From contig NZ_SHKS01000006.1 of the NCBI RefSeq assembly GCF_004217285.1, forward strand, positions 248,001 through 312,000: a DNA stretch of 64,000 nucleotides, given 5' to 3'. The notes below the pieces were generated by a model, which was not told the DNA's origin, made no database searches, and worked only from the letters and a program-made list of their open reading frames with translations. Positions 24,930 to 33,386 of this stretch are shown one piece after another. The position numbers and the translations under genes were made by a program. The stretch's first letter is position 1, and each line of letters starts with the position of its first letter. Source of the stretch: Streptomyces sp. BK239 (GTDB taxonomy: Bacteria > Actinomycetota > Actinomycetes > Streptomycetales > Streptomycetaceae).

Positions 24930-26048
24930 TTGGAATTCGGGCTCTTTGTACAGGGATACGTCGGCAAGCGCGCGGAGACCGACCCGCTGGCCGAGCACAA
25001 GGCGCTGATGGAGGAGACCGAGTACGTCATCCAGGCGGACAAGTCCGGCTTCAAGTACGCCTGGGCGTCCGAGCACCACTTCCTGGAGGAGTACTCCCAC
25101 CTCTCCGCCAACGACGTCTTCCTCGGCTACCTCGCGCACGCGACCGAACGCATCCATCTCGGCTCCGGCATCTTCAACCCGCTGGCCCAGGTCAACCACC
25201 CCGTGAAGGTCGCCGAGAAGGTGGCCATGCTCGACCATCTCTCCGAGGGCCGCTTCGAGTTCGGCAGCGGACGCGGGGCCGGCTCCCACGAGATCCTCGG
25301 GTTCATCCCGGGCGTGACCGACATGAACTACACCAAGGAGATCTGGGAAGAGACCATCGCCGAGTTCCCCAAGATGTGGCTCCAGGACGAGTACGCCGGC
25401 TTCCAGGGCAAGCACTGGCAGCTCCCGCCGAGGAAGATCCTGCCCAAGCCGTACGGCTCCTCCCACCCGGCGATGTGGTACGCGGCCGGCTCCCCGCCCT
25501 CGTACGCGATGGCCGCGCGCAAGGGCCTCGGCGTGCTCGGCTTCAGCATCCAGAAGGTCTCCGACATGGAGTGGGTGCTGGAGCAGTACAAGACGGCGAT
25601 CGTGAACGCCGAGCCGGTCGGGGACTTCGTCAACGACAACGTGATGGTGACGACGACCGCGATCTGCGCGCCCACCCACGACGAGGCGATCCGGATCGCC
25701 GCCTCCGGCGGGCTGCACTACCTGCCCTCGCTGGTCTTCCGCTACCACGACACCTTCCCCCGGCCCGAGGGCTTCCCGGAGTGGCCCGAGACGCTGCCCG
25801 AGTACACCCCGGAGTTCGTGGAGCTGCTGGTGGAGGAGGAGCTGCTGATCTGCGGGGACCCGGACGAGGTGCTGCGCCAGTGCAAGCGGTGGGAGCAGGC
25901 GGGCGCCGACCAGTTGTCCTTCGGACTGCCCGTCGGGGTGCCGAAGGAGGAGACGCTGCAGACGATCCGGCTGATCGGGGAGCACGTGATCCCGAAGATC
26001 GACACCGATCCCGTGCACCGCACCTCGCGGTTCCGGGCCGCCGCGTGA
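24930..26048 (+). CDS. LLM-class flavin-dependent oxidoreductase (bacterial luciferase-like), TTG start
   Basis: A 372-aa luciferase-like monooxygenase-fold enzyme starting MEFGLFVQGYVGKRAE at a TTG codon. A GTG ten bases upstream (24920) is in a different frame, so TTG fits the family N-terminus best, although no good ribosome site precedes it. Motifs include YAWASEHHFLEEYSHLSANDVFLGYLAHATERIHLGSGIFNPLAQVNHPVKVAEKVAMLDHLSEGRFEFGSGRGAGSHEI, WLQDEYAGFQGKHW and HPAMWYAAGSPPSYAMAARKGLGVLGFS. It resembles two-component FMN monooxygenases and LLM hydrolase/oxygenases in actinobacterial catabolic clusters. Preceded by operator copies 6 and 7; probably a separate transcription unit continuing into the downstream amidohydrolase after 124 bases. 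Confidence 0.85.
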   Translation: MEFGLFVQGYVGKRAETDPLAEHKALMEETEYVIQADKSGFKYAWASEHHFLEEYSHLSANDVFLGYLAHATERIHLGSGIFNPLAQVNHPVKVAEKVAMLDHLSEGRFEFGSGRGAGSHEILGFIPGVTDMNYTKEIWEETIAEFPKMWLQDEYAGFQGKHWQLPPRKILPKPYGSSHPAMWYAAGSPPSYAMAARKGLGVLGFSIQKVSDMEWVLEQYKTAIVNAEPVGDFVNDNVMVTTTAICAPTHDEAIRIAASGGLHYLPSLVFRYHDTFPRPEGFPEWPETLPEYTPEFVELLVEEELLICGDPDEVLRQCKRWEQAGADQLSFGLPVGVPKEETLQTIRLIGEHVIPKIDTDPVHRTSRFRAAA

Positions 26049-26071
26049 CCGCCGTCGGCGGGTGAGGGTGC

Positions 26072-26134
26072 GGGTGCGTCGTGGCTGGTCGCGCCCACGC
26101 GGCGGAGCCGCAGACCGGTACAGCCCCGCGCCCC
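26072..26134. repeat. Streptomyces dispersed intergenic repeat, diverged copy
   Basis: GGGTGCGTCGTGGCTGGTCG followed by a CCCCGCGCCCC tail. It matches the pattern of the element found twice at 50647-50840. It lies between the LLM and amidohydrolase genes. Confidence 0.6.
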
Positions 26135-26172
26135 CAGGCAGGCATCCTCACGCACTCGAAGGAGTCACCTCC

Positions 26173-27903
26173 ATGCTCGACCACGTCATCAAAGGGGCGA
26201 CCGTCGTCGACGGGACGGGCGCGCCCGCCCGTGTCGCCGACGTCGGCGTACGGGACGGCCGTATCGCCGTGATCGGCCACGTCACCGAGGAGGCGAGGTC
26301 CGTCGAGGACGCCTCCGGGCTCGTCCTCGCCCCCGGGTTCGTCGACCCGCACACCCACTACGACGCCCAGCTGTTCTGGGACCCCTACGCCACGCCCTCG
26401 CTGAACCACGGGGTCACCACGGTCGCCGCCGGGAACTGCGGGTTCACCCTCGCGCCGCTCAACCCGGAGCGGCCCGGCGACGCCGACTACACGCGCCGCA
26501 TGATGTCCAAGGTCGAGGGCATGTCGCTGGTCGCGCTGGAGGAGGGCGCGCCCTGGAACTGGCACTCGTTCGGGGAGTACCTGGACGCGCTGGAGGGCCG
26601 GATCGCCGTCAACGCCGGTTTCATGGTGGGGCATTGCGCGCTGCGGCGGTACGTGATGGGGCCGGACGCGGTCGGCGGGCAGCCCAGCGAGGAACAACTC
26701 GACCGGATCGTGGGGCTGTTGCACGAGGCGATGGACGCCGGTGCATGGGGCTTCTCCACCACCCAGTCCTCCACCCACTCCGACGGAGACGGACAGCCGG
26801 TCGCGTCCCGGCACGCCCGCCCCCGGGAACTGCTCGCCCTGGCGCGCGCCGTCGGGGAGCACGAGGGCACCCAGATCGAGGCGATCGTCGCGGGCTGCCT
26901 CGACCAGTTCAGCGACGCCGAGATCGACCTGTTCGTCGAGATGAGCGCGACGGCCGGACGCCCCCTGAACTGGAACGTCCTCACCGTCGACGCGGCCGTG
27001 CCGGAGCGGGTGCCCCGGCAGCTGGCGGCGAGCGAGCGGGCGCGGAAGGCCGGGGGCCGGGTGGTGGCCCTGACCATGCCGATCCTCACCCCGATGAACA
27101 TGTCCCTGGGCACCTTCTGCGCCCTCAACCTCATCCCCGGCTGGGGGCCGGTCCTCGCGCTGCCGGTCCCGGAGCGGATCGATAAGCTCCGTGACCCGGC
27201 CGTCCGGGCCGAGATGCTGCGGCGCGCCGACTCCAAGGAGGCGGGCGTCTTCCGGCGGCTGGCCGACTTCGGGCGGTACGTCATCGGCGACACCTACAGC
27301 GAGGCGAACCTCGGGCTGAGCGGCCGGGTGGTGCGCGACATCGCGGCGGAACGCGGCCTGGACCCGTTCGCCTGCCTGGTGGAGATATGCGCCGCCGACG
27401 GGCTGCGCACGGTGCTGTGGCCGATGCCGACGGACAACGACCCGGCGTCGTGGGCGCTCAGAGCGGAGACCTGGCAGCACGAGGACGTGCTGCTGGGCGG
27501 CTCCGACGCGGGCGCGCACCTGGACCGCATGTGCGGGGCGCCGTACACGACCCGGTTCCTCGGCGACTGTCTGCGCGGGCGCCGGCTCGTCGCCCTGGAA
27601 CAGGCGGTGAAGATGCTCACCGACGACCCCGCGCGGCTGTTCGGCCTGCGGGAGCGGGGCCGGATCGAGGAGGGCTTCCATGCCGACCTGGTCCTGTTCG
27701 ACCCCGAGCGGATCGACGCGGGCACGGCCACCCTGGTGCACGACCTGCCGGGAGACAGCCCACGGCTGGACTCCAAGGCGCTGGGCGTGCGGGCGGTGTG
27801 GGTCAACGGGGTCGCCGCGATCCGCGACGACGTGGTGACCGGGGCGGTGCCGGGCCGGGTGCTGCGCTCGGGCCGCGACACACGGACGGTGGCGACGAAG
27901 TGA
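26173..27903 (+). CDS. N-acyl-D-amino-acid deacylase-like amidohydrolase
   Basis: A 576-aa zinc-dependent amidohydrolase of the D-aminoacylase/dihydroorotase-like group. The ATG at 26173 follows AAGGAG by 8 bases; a longer reading from 26062 runs through a dispersed repeat and lacks support. N-terminal beta-sandwich segment DHVIKGATVVDGTGAPARVADVGVRDGRIAVIG is followed by metal ligands in FVDPHTHYDAQLFWDP (Asp58, His60, His62), GVTTVAAGNCGF, the carbamylated-Lys/Cys region, and GGSDAGAHLDRMCGAPY with the catalytic Asp. C-terminal RIEEGFHADLVLFDPERI completes the sandwich. Many relatives in catabolic clusters have uncertain substrates. It overlaps the aldehyde dehydrogenase by four bases. Confidence 0.88.
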   Translation: MLDHVIKGATVVDGTGAPARVADVGVRDGRIAVIGHVTEEARSVEDASGLVLAPGFVDPHTHYDAQLFWDPYATPSLNHGVTTVAAGNCGFTLAPLNPERPGDADYTRRMMSKVEGMSLVALEEGAPWNWHSFGEYLDALEGRIAVNAGFMVGHCALRRYVMGPDAVGGQPSEEQLDRIVGLLHEAMDAGAWGFSTTQSSTHSDGDGQPVASRHARPRELLALARAVGEHEGTQIEAIVAGCLDQFSDAEIDLFVEMSATAGRPLNWNVLTVDAAVPERVPRQLAASERARKAGGRVVALTMPILTPMNMSLGTFCALNLIPGWGPVLALPVPERIDKLRDPAVRAEMLRRADSKEAGVFRRLADFGRYVIGDTYSEANLGLSGRVVRDIAAERGLDPFACLVEICAADGLRTVLWPMPTDNDPASWALRAETWQHEDVLLGGSDAGAHLDRMCGAPYTTRFLGDCLRGRRLVALEQAVKMLTDDPARLFGLRERGRIEEGFHADLVLFDPERIDAGTATLVHDLPGDSPRLDSKALGVRAVWVNGVAAIRDDVVTGAVPGRVLRSGRDTRTVATK

Positions 27904-29390
27904 GCCGGGGATCCGGGCCGACCGCGGGCGGCGGCCGAGCGGGCGACGGGCAGCGGCTGTTCGTCGGCGGTGCGTGGGTCGAACCGGACGGCGGTCACTA
28001 CACGGTGACCGACCCGGCGACCGAGGAGAGGGTCGGATGGGCTCCGGAGGCCTCACGGGAGCAGGTGCTCGCGGCCTGCGCGGCGGCCCGTGAGGCCTTC
28101 GGCCCCTGGTCGCGGACGGCGCCCGAGGAGCGGGCGGCGGTGCTGGCCCGGGCCGCGGACTTCATCCGCGGCCACCTCGTGCCGTACACCGAACTGGCCC
28201 GCGCGGAGACGGGCGCGACGACGGGGACCGCGCGGGCGATGCAGGTGGGCGTCGGGGCGGCCCGCTTCCGCCGGTACGCGCGCGTGGAGCCCGCCGAGTG
28301 GGCGATCCCGCCGCAGATCAACGAGGCCGGCCCGATGGGGAAGGCCGGGGTCACGGGCGCGCTGGCCGTGCGCCAGCCGGTCGGCGTCGTCACCTGCGTC
28401 ACCTCGTACAACAACCCGTGGGCGAACCCGGCGGGCAAGGTCGCCCCGGCGCTGGCCATGGGCAACACGGTGGTGGTGAAGCCGGCCCCGCAGGACCCGC
28501 TGTCCGTGTACCGCATGGCGGAGGCACTGGAGGCCGCCGGGGTGCCGAGGGGCGTGGTGAACGTCGTCTCCGGCCGCGCGGTGGAGGTCGGTGAGACGGC
28601 GGTGTCCTCGCCGGACGTCGACATGGTGAGCTTCACCGGGTCCACTGCGGTCGGGCAGCGCATCGCCGAGGAGTGCGGGCGTTCCATGAAGCGGCAGTTG
28701 ATGGAGCTGGGCGGAAAGGGCGCGGCGCTCGTCCTCGACGACGCGGACGTCAGGTCGGCGGTGGCCGGGATCGGCACCACCTTCTCCTTCTACAGCGGCC
28801 AGATCTGCACCGCCCCGACCCGCGTCCTGGCCCAACGGGGCGTGTACGACCGGCTGGTGGAGGGTCTGGCGGCGTACGCGGGCCGGCTGAAGGTGGGCGA
28901 CCCGAGTGAACCGGACACCGTCGTCGGCCCGTTGATCTCCGCCGCCCACCGCGACCGGGTGGAGTCGTACGTCGAACTGGGCCGAAAGGAGGGCGCGGTG
29001 GTCGTCACCGGCGGTGAACGCCCGCCGCTGGAGCGCGGCTTCTACGTCGCCCCGACCCTCCTGGCCGACTGCACGAACGACATGCGGGTCGCCCGGGAGG
29101 AGATCTTCGGCCCGGTGGTCGTGGTGATCCCCTTCGACGACGAGGAGGAGGGGGTGGCCCTGGCCAACGACAGCGACTACGGCCTGATCGACTACGTCTG
29201 GTCCGCCGACGTGGCGAAGGCCTTCCGCGTCGCCCGCCGCCTCCGCGCCGGCGGCGTCGGCGTCAACACGGTCGCCCGCAACATGGAAGCCCCCTTCGGC
29301 GGCTTCAAGAAGAGCGGAGTAGGCCGCGACGTCGGCTCCTACGCCCTGCACGCGTACAGCGAGCTCCAGGCGATCGTCTGGCCGGGCTGA
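27900..29390 (+). CDS. Aldehyde dehydrogenase family protein
   Basis: An NAD(P)+-dependent oxidiser of aldehydes to acids (496 aa). The GTG start at 27900 overlaps the amidohydrolase stop (GTGA). Catalytic residues are in place: Cys303 in YSGQICTAPTR and Glu269 in MELGGKGAALV; the cofactor region FTGSTAVGQRI and Asn in TSYNNPWANP are present, as is EEIFGPVVVVIPFDDEEEGVALANDSDYGL near the C-terminus. The final residues KSGVGRDVGSYALHAYSELQAIV are typical. Coupling to the amidohydrolase suggests that hydrolysis releases an aldehyde-yielding product. Third-position GC is normal for the window. No shared operator was seen immediately upstream of this pair. Confidence 0.92.
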   Translation: MSRGSGPTAGGGRAGDGQRLFVGGAWVEPDGGHYTVTDPATEERVGWAPEASREQVLAACAAAREAFGPWSRTAPEERAAVLARAADFIRGHLVPYTELARAETGATTGTARAMQVGVGAARFRRYARVEPAEWAIPPQINEAGPMGKAGVTGALAVRQPVGVVTCVTSYNNPWANPAGKVAPALAMGNTVVVKPAPQDPLSVYRMAEALEAAGVPRGVVNVVSGRAVEVGETAVSSPDVDMVSFTGSTAVGQRIAEECGRSMKRQLMELGGKGAALVLDDADVRSAVAGIGTTFSFYSGQICTAPTRVLAQRGVYDRLVEGLAAYAGRLKVGDPSEPDTVVGPLISAAHRDRVESYVELGRKEGAVVVTGGERPPLERGFYVAPTLLADCTNDMRVAREEIFGPVVVVIPFDDEEEGVALANDSDYGLIDYVWSADVAKAFRVARRLRAGGVGVNTVARNMEAPFGGFKKSGVGRDVGSYALHAYSELQAIVWPG

Positions 29391-29489
29391 GGACCGCGCC
29401 GCCGGTCACTGAGGGCGAGGCCGAGGCTCGGAGTCGCGGAGACGCCCGCCTGCACCTACGGCCTCGAACATCGCAGCACTGCGGCCGTC

Positions 29490-30055
29490 TCAGCCCGGTG
29501 TCTCTCGCCAGTGGTGTGGGCACTTCGTCGTGGACGCCTTCGACCGGTTGGCGTCGATGATCTCGCGCGTCCGGGGCAGCTCCGCGCCGCTGGACGCGTC
29601 CGTCTCCAGGTCCTCGCGGACGGGACGACGAGCAGGAGGTGCTGCCCCTTGGCGAAGGGCTCCTCGACCTGGGCGACGGAGGGGTCGACCAGGTCGAGTT
29701 CGACCGTGCCGGCACCCCGCCCGGGCTTGATCCAGTCGCTCACGGCGAACCTCAGCAGCACGCGGCCCGGCCGGGAGGCCGGGTGGACGTCGAGCACGTC
29801 CCCCTCGGCGATCAGGCGTGCGCAGGCGATGCCCTCGGCGTAGGTCTGGCCCTGGCCGCCCGCGTCCCGCGAGGCCCCGTCGGGGGCCCGCCTGTCCTGG
29901 GGCGACGCGGTCAGCAGGGCTGCACAGAGGGCGGCCACGGCGGCCAGGCCGACGGCGGCGGCGAGGGCGGGGCGCATCCGGCGCGGGCGCGCTGAGCTCG
30001 CCCGTTCCTCCTCGGCAAAGGCGGCTTCCGCATGTCGGCTTCCCTTCCTCGCCAC
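29490..30055 (-). pseudogene. Secreted/membrane-anchored small protein gene with apparent frameshift
   Basis: The minus-strand reading gives an N-terminal hydrophobic segment (MRPALAAAVGLAAVAALCAALL; ATG at 29977, or an extended form from GTG at 30055) followed by YAEGIACARLIAEGDVLDV, LLRFAVSDWIKPG and FAKGQHLLLVVP. There the protein-like sequence continues only in another frame: adding one base after the Pro codon near 29628 gives VREDLETDASSGAELPRTRE and then CPHHWRETPG and a stop at 29490. The unshifted frame becomes Arg/Pro-rich and lacks coding character. Either the gene is broken or the assembly has a one-base error. It follows the secreted protein gene at 30112 on the same strand by 57 bases and probably belongs to that operon. 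Function unknown. Confidence 0.6.
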
Positions 30056-30111
30056 GTACGACTGTGACGCGGCCGCCCCGGAGAACGTTCGCCCCGGGGC
30101 GGCCGCGTGCC

Positions 30112-30915
30112 TCAGTCGCAGGCGGCGGCGTCGCCGGCCGTCCTCGACGCGGCCCCGAACTCCTGCGGCGTCGCGGGAGCGGCCGCCTTGAGCTCGCTCA
30201 CCAGCGCGCTCGCCGATCCGCCGGCCAGCTGCTCCTCCAGACCGACGTCCGGGTTCTCGTCCGCGGCGAGGGCGGCGGCCGCGGGCGAACCGCCCTGCTG
30301 ACGCACCACGCGTCCCGCTTCCTCCCCGTTGCCGAGGATCCCCGCGTCGAAGGGGATCTCGGACCCCTCGCCCAGGCCGAGCCACTTGCCGGGCGTCCGG
30401 CCGTCGCCCTCGGCGCAGCGCGGTCCCTGCCAGACGATCGCCATCACGTAGGAGTGGCCGGCCTCCACACGCGGACGCTCCTCCAGCACCATCTTGCGCC
30501 GCTTGCCGGTGTCCCCGTCGCTGAACTGCCAGCCGGCGGCGTTGTACTCCCACGACGTCGGCGGCTTCTGCGGGGCGGCGGCACGCGACCACAGCACCTT
30601 GTCCACCCGCAGGGTCACCTGCCGGCCGACGATCCCCTCACCGCGCTCGGTCTCGCTGCGGCTCGGCGCGATCTCCCGTTCGGAGACGGCAGAGACCACG
30701 ACCACGTGGTCGGCGTACGTCACCCAGTCCTGGGCCGTCGTGCTGGGCAGGCGATCGGAGGCATGGCCCACGATCACCCCGTCGCCGGAGGCCTGTCCTT
30801 GGCGGTTTCCGGCGGCGGCCGACGACCCGCCGGCGGGGCTGACGACGGCGGCCGTGACGACGGCCGTGAGGGTCGCGCCGGTGACGGCGGCAGCGATACG
30901 TGCCAGGCGTCTCAC
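30112..30915 (-). CDS. Secreted hypothetical protein, metzincin neighbour
   Basis: A 267-aa exported protein of unknown function. The N-terminus is a signal peptide (MRRLARIAAAVTGATLTAVVTAAVVSPAGG). The mature part has a beta-rich section (WVTYADHVVVVSAVSEREI, IVGRQVTLRVDKVLWSRA, GHSYVMAIVWQGPRCAEGD) followed by a helical Ala/Glu-rich tail. A similar order (V.VDKVLW-like strand, then H(S/L)Y/LLVV strand) appears in the frameshifted protein just downstream, so the two may be distant paralogues. The gene follows the metalloprotease by 9 bases on the same strand. Possibly a protease partner or inhibitor; that is only suggested by position. Confidence 0.75.
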   Translation of the reverse strand: MRRLARIAAAVTGATLTAVVTAAVVSPAGGSSAAAGNRQGQASGDGVIVGHASDRLPSTTAQDWVTYADHVVVVSAVSEREIAPSRSETERGEGIVGRQVTLRVDKVLWSRAAAPQKPPTSWEYNAAGWQFSDGDTGKRRKMVLEERPRVEAGHSYVMAIVWQGPRCAEGDGRTPGKWLGLGEGSEIPFDAGILGNGEEAGRVVRQQGGSPAAAALAADENPDVGLEEQLAGGSASALVSELKAAAPATPQEFGAASRTAGDAAACD

Positions 30916-30924
30916 AGGGCCTCC

Positions 30925-31596
30925 CTAGAACTGGCCGTTGATGTTGTCACGGTTGTTGGCTCCCAGCCCGACGTCGGACCCGACCGGCGTGACCAGGCAG
31001 CCGAGCCGGCTGTCGGTGTTGGACAGGCGGGGATCGGCGTCCCGGCCGTGGGTGAGCCCGATCGCGTGGCCGGTCTCGTGGCAGGTCAGCCCGCGGGTGT
31101 ACGAGCCGGGGCCGCGCAGGCGGACGTACTGCTGGTCGCACTCGAACTCCGCGTTGTCCACGGCGTCGTTGCACCAGGTGACACCGTCGGCGGTGGAGGG
31201 CACGCCCGCGTCGCACTCCTGGTAGATGATGTCCGTCTCGGCGCTGCCCTCGAACGTGGGCGACGAGTCGTAGCTGATCGTCAGGTCGGTGGGCGAGTAG
31301 TCGCTGCCCATGGTCGTGGTCACCGCGTTCTTGTCCTCGGACTCCAGCTCGCACACCGGACCGTTGCTGTCCATGTAGTAGGTGACGGTGGCGTTGTCCG
31401 TGCGGCAGCTCAGCCTGCCGTCCCCGCCCTCGGGGTCGTTGAAGCAGGCGAGGTTGTTGTTCGCCGTCGGGTGCATGTTGTCGGTCACCGCGGCCCACGC
31501 GATTCCGGCGGAGACGCCCACCGCGAGCGTGGTGACTATTCCGGCCAATACCAGCGCCGGGCGCCGGTGTCTGCTTTTCCTGGTGAGAACGGGCAC
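30925..31596 (-). CDS. Secreted zinc metalloprotease, metzincin-like (HExxHxxGxxH)
   Basis: A 223-aa exported protein. After a signal peptide (RRPALVLAGIVTTLAVGVSAGIAWA), the mature chain contains Cys-rich segments and the zinc site CHETGHAIGLTHG, the extended HExxHxxGxxH signature of metzincins. Residues LGCLVTPVG downstream occupy the Met-turn area, though Met itself is not obvious. Size is in the range of small actinobacterial extracellular proteases (snapalysin-like or M10-like). The ATG at 31596 has AAGGGA about 10 bases upstream. It leads a three-gene secreted-protein operon. Repeated TCACTTGAG elements lie in its promoter region. Confidence 0.82.
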   Translation of the reverse strand: MPVLTRKSRHRRPALVLAGIVTTLAVGVSAGIAWAAVTDNMHPTANNNLACFNDPEGGDGRLSCRTDNATVTYYMDSNGPVCELESEDKNAVTTTMGSDYSPTDLTISYDSSPTFEGSAETDIIYQECDAGVPSTADGVTWCNDAVDNAEFECDQQYVRLRGPGSYTRGLTCHETGHAIGLTHGRDADPRLSNTDSRLGCLVTPVGSDVGLGANNRDNINGQF

Positions 31597-31616
31597 ACAA
31601 GTCCCTTCGCAGTGCT

Positions 31617-31663
31617 GTCACTTGAGTCACTTGAGTGAGTCACTTGGTGAGTCGCTTGAGTGA
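31617..31663. repeat. Cluster of TCACTTGAG-like direct and inverted repeats upstream of the metalloprotease
   Basis: Between 20 and 67 bases upstream of the protease start there are four close copies of (G)TCACTTGAG or GTCGCTTGAG, some forming TCACT-TG-AGTGA inverted pairs. The spacing suggests a regulator-binding cluster. The next 125 bases to the right are unusually AT-rich for this genome and contain no gene. Confidence 0.6.
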
Positions 31664-31798
31664 TCGTGCACACGCCAAGGGAAAACAAAACCCAGGGGCA
31701 TCAATTGTTTTCACCGGAAACAGAAAAGCGGAATACGAGGTTCTTGTTCTGCTCGTCAAAACGGTGATGTCAAGAGCTTTTCCCGTCAGAGGGAGGCT

Positions 31799-33232
31799 TC
31801 ACTTCCGCCCCAGGAACACCGGATTCGTCAACGCCGCCATCACTCCCGGCACCGGCCCCGCCGCCGTCTCGTGCCGCACCTCGGCCCGCACGTACGCCGC
31901 GCGCGAGGGCGTCGTGCGCCACTCCGCGACACCCCTGCCCGACACCGGCAGCGGGCCGCCCGTGAACAGCACCCCCTGGTCGGTCACGAAGCGGACCGTG
32001 CAGCGGGGGGCGCCCGTCACCTCCAGGCGGACGGTCACCGGGGTGTCCGGCTCCACGTCCAGCCGCTCCCCGATGCCCGCCCGCGCGCCCCGGTCGTCCG
32101 CCGCCGTGAACGTCAGCGCCAGTCTGGCCGACTCGGCCACGTACGACCGGCCGGCCCGGAGGCCCGCCAGGACGGCCTGTCGGGTCAGGTCGTCGGCCAG
32201 GACCACCGTCTGCGGCAGCCCCACCGCGTCCGGGGCCCGGTGTGCGTCGCTGCCGCCCGTCGCCGGCAGCCACTCCCGCCGGCCCCCGCGCGCCCCCGAC
32301 GCCAGCCTCGCGTCCCAGTCCGCCAGCGTCGTCTCGTCGTCCGGTGTGTACGGCCCGTTCCACACCTCCACCGCGTCCGCCTCGTCGTAGCCGAACCGCC
32401 AGCCGCAGCCGACGCACGGGGCGTGCGGGTGGGCCGGGACGACCAGGCCGCCCGCCGCGCGGATCTGCCGGGCGAACCGGCCGAAGCAGTCGTCGCGGGC
32501 CCGGTGACGCCAGTCGACGAAGGTGCCGGGGTCCGTGCCCACGGCCAGGGCGTGGCCGTTGCGCGTGGTGACCTCCTCGCCCAGCAGGACCAGCAGGTCG
32601 TCGCCGGCCGCGTCCGCCCAGGCGCCGTGCCCCGCATGGGTGTTGTGCTCCGAGGTGTTGACGAAGTCCAGTCCCGCCGCCCGGGCCAGCGCGGCGATCT
32701 CGCCGGGTGTGCGGCGGCCGTCGGAGTGCCAGGAGTGCAGATGGCAGTCGCCCCGGTACCAGGCTCGTCCCCGGCCCCGCGCCCGCTCCGGCGGGTACAG
32801 GGGCCTGGGGGTCTCGCCCTGCTCGCCGAAGGTCAGCGTGACCGTCAGCTCGTACGACAGGCCCTGCGGGGCCACCGTGTAGGGGCCCAGCGCCACATGC
32901 CATGTCCCCTCGCGCACGGGACCGGCGACGTAGCCGGGCGTCGCCTCGTCCGCGCGGACGAAGAACTCCGAGCGGGCGCCTCCCGACCAGCCCCGGAAGC
33001 CCTCTCCGCCGAGCCCGGTGCCCCGCTCGTCGAAGACGCCGACGTCGAGCGCGTTGCCGGGCGTGCCCGGGGGGACGGACGGCCGGTCGTAGGTGTACGC
33101 CACCCTGAACTCCCGTACGCCGGACGGGACGTCGACGGGTATGTACACGTAGTCGGGGGCGCCGGCGGGCAGTGTGCCCCGCACGGTCCTCGTCACCCGC
33201 TCACGGCCGCCGCCGGCCGGGAAGAAGCCCAC
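31799..33232 (-). CDS. CehA/McbA-family PHP-domain metallohydrolase
   Basis: A 477-aa protein with a PHP-type metal phosphoesterase domain. N-terminal beta-sandwich (RTVRGTLPAGAPDYVYIPVDVPSGVREFRVAYTYD, a PPC-like fold) is followed by YRGDCHLHSWHSDGRRTPGEIAALARAAGLDFVNTSEHNTH, the PHP motif 1 and 2 metal ligands, then LLVLLGEEVTTRNGHALAVG, VVPAHPHAP, DAVEVWNGPY and TGGSDAHRAPDAVGLPQT. CehA and McbA cleave carbaryl, but most relatives have unknown phosphoester or ester substrates. The start is uncertain: GTG 33232 is close to where the domain begins; in-frame starts further upstream run into the divergent LLM promoter. It shares a 154-bp intergenic region with that LLM gene. Confidence 0.82.
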   Translation of the reverse strand: MGFFPAGGGRERVTRTVRGTLPAGAPDYVYIPVDVPSGVREFRVAYTYDRPSVPPGTPGNALDVGVFDERGTGLGGEGFRGWSGGARSEFFVRADEATPGYVAGPVREGTWHVALGPYTVAPQGLSYELTVTLTFGEQGETPRPLYPPERARGRGRAWYRGDCHLHSWHSDGRRTPGEIAALARAAGLDFVNTSEHNTHAGHGAWADAAGDDLLVLLGEEVTTRNGHALAVGTDPGTFVDWRHRARDDCFGRFARQIRAAGGLVVPAHPHAPCVGCGWRFGYDEADAVEVWNGPYTPDDETTLADWDARLASGARGGRREWLPATGGSDAHRAPDAVGLPQTVVLADDLTRQAVLAGLRAGRSYVAESARLALTFTAADDRGARAGIGERLDVEPDTPVTVRLEVTGAPRCTVRFVTDQGVLFTGGPLPVSGRGVAEWRTTPSRAAYVRAEVRHETAAGPVPGVMAALTNPVFLGRK

Positions 33233-33386
33233 CCTTGGAAGCGTAGGCCCGACGGCGGCCGTCGTCGCCGGGGGAAGCGCGGCCCACGCGTGATGCCGAC
33301 CGGTCGGTATGGACAGTGGCTCCTTGCGGCGGTACAGATGAGGGCGACTCCCGTGTCGCCGAGTCGGACGAGACGAAAGGCCCATC

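Noticed and set aside
5597..29390. Steroid degradation cluster
   Set aside because: Some proteins resemble parts of sterol side-chain machinery (thiolase-like plus DUF35, FadD, FadE), but no KstD, KshA/B, HsaA-D or cholesterol uptake genes are in the window, and the operator differs from the KstR motifs I know.
29456..30592. A 378-residue minus-strand frame covering both secreted-protein genes
   Set aside because: Its first half lies over the gene at 30112-30915 in another frame and is Arg/Gly-rich; only the part from about 30055 looks protein-like, and it shifts frame near 29628.
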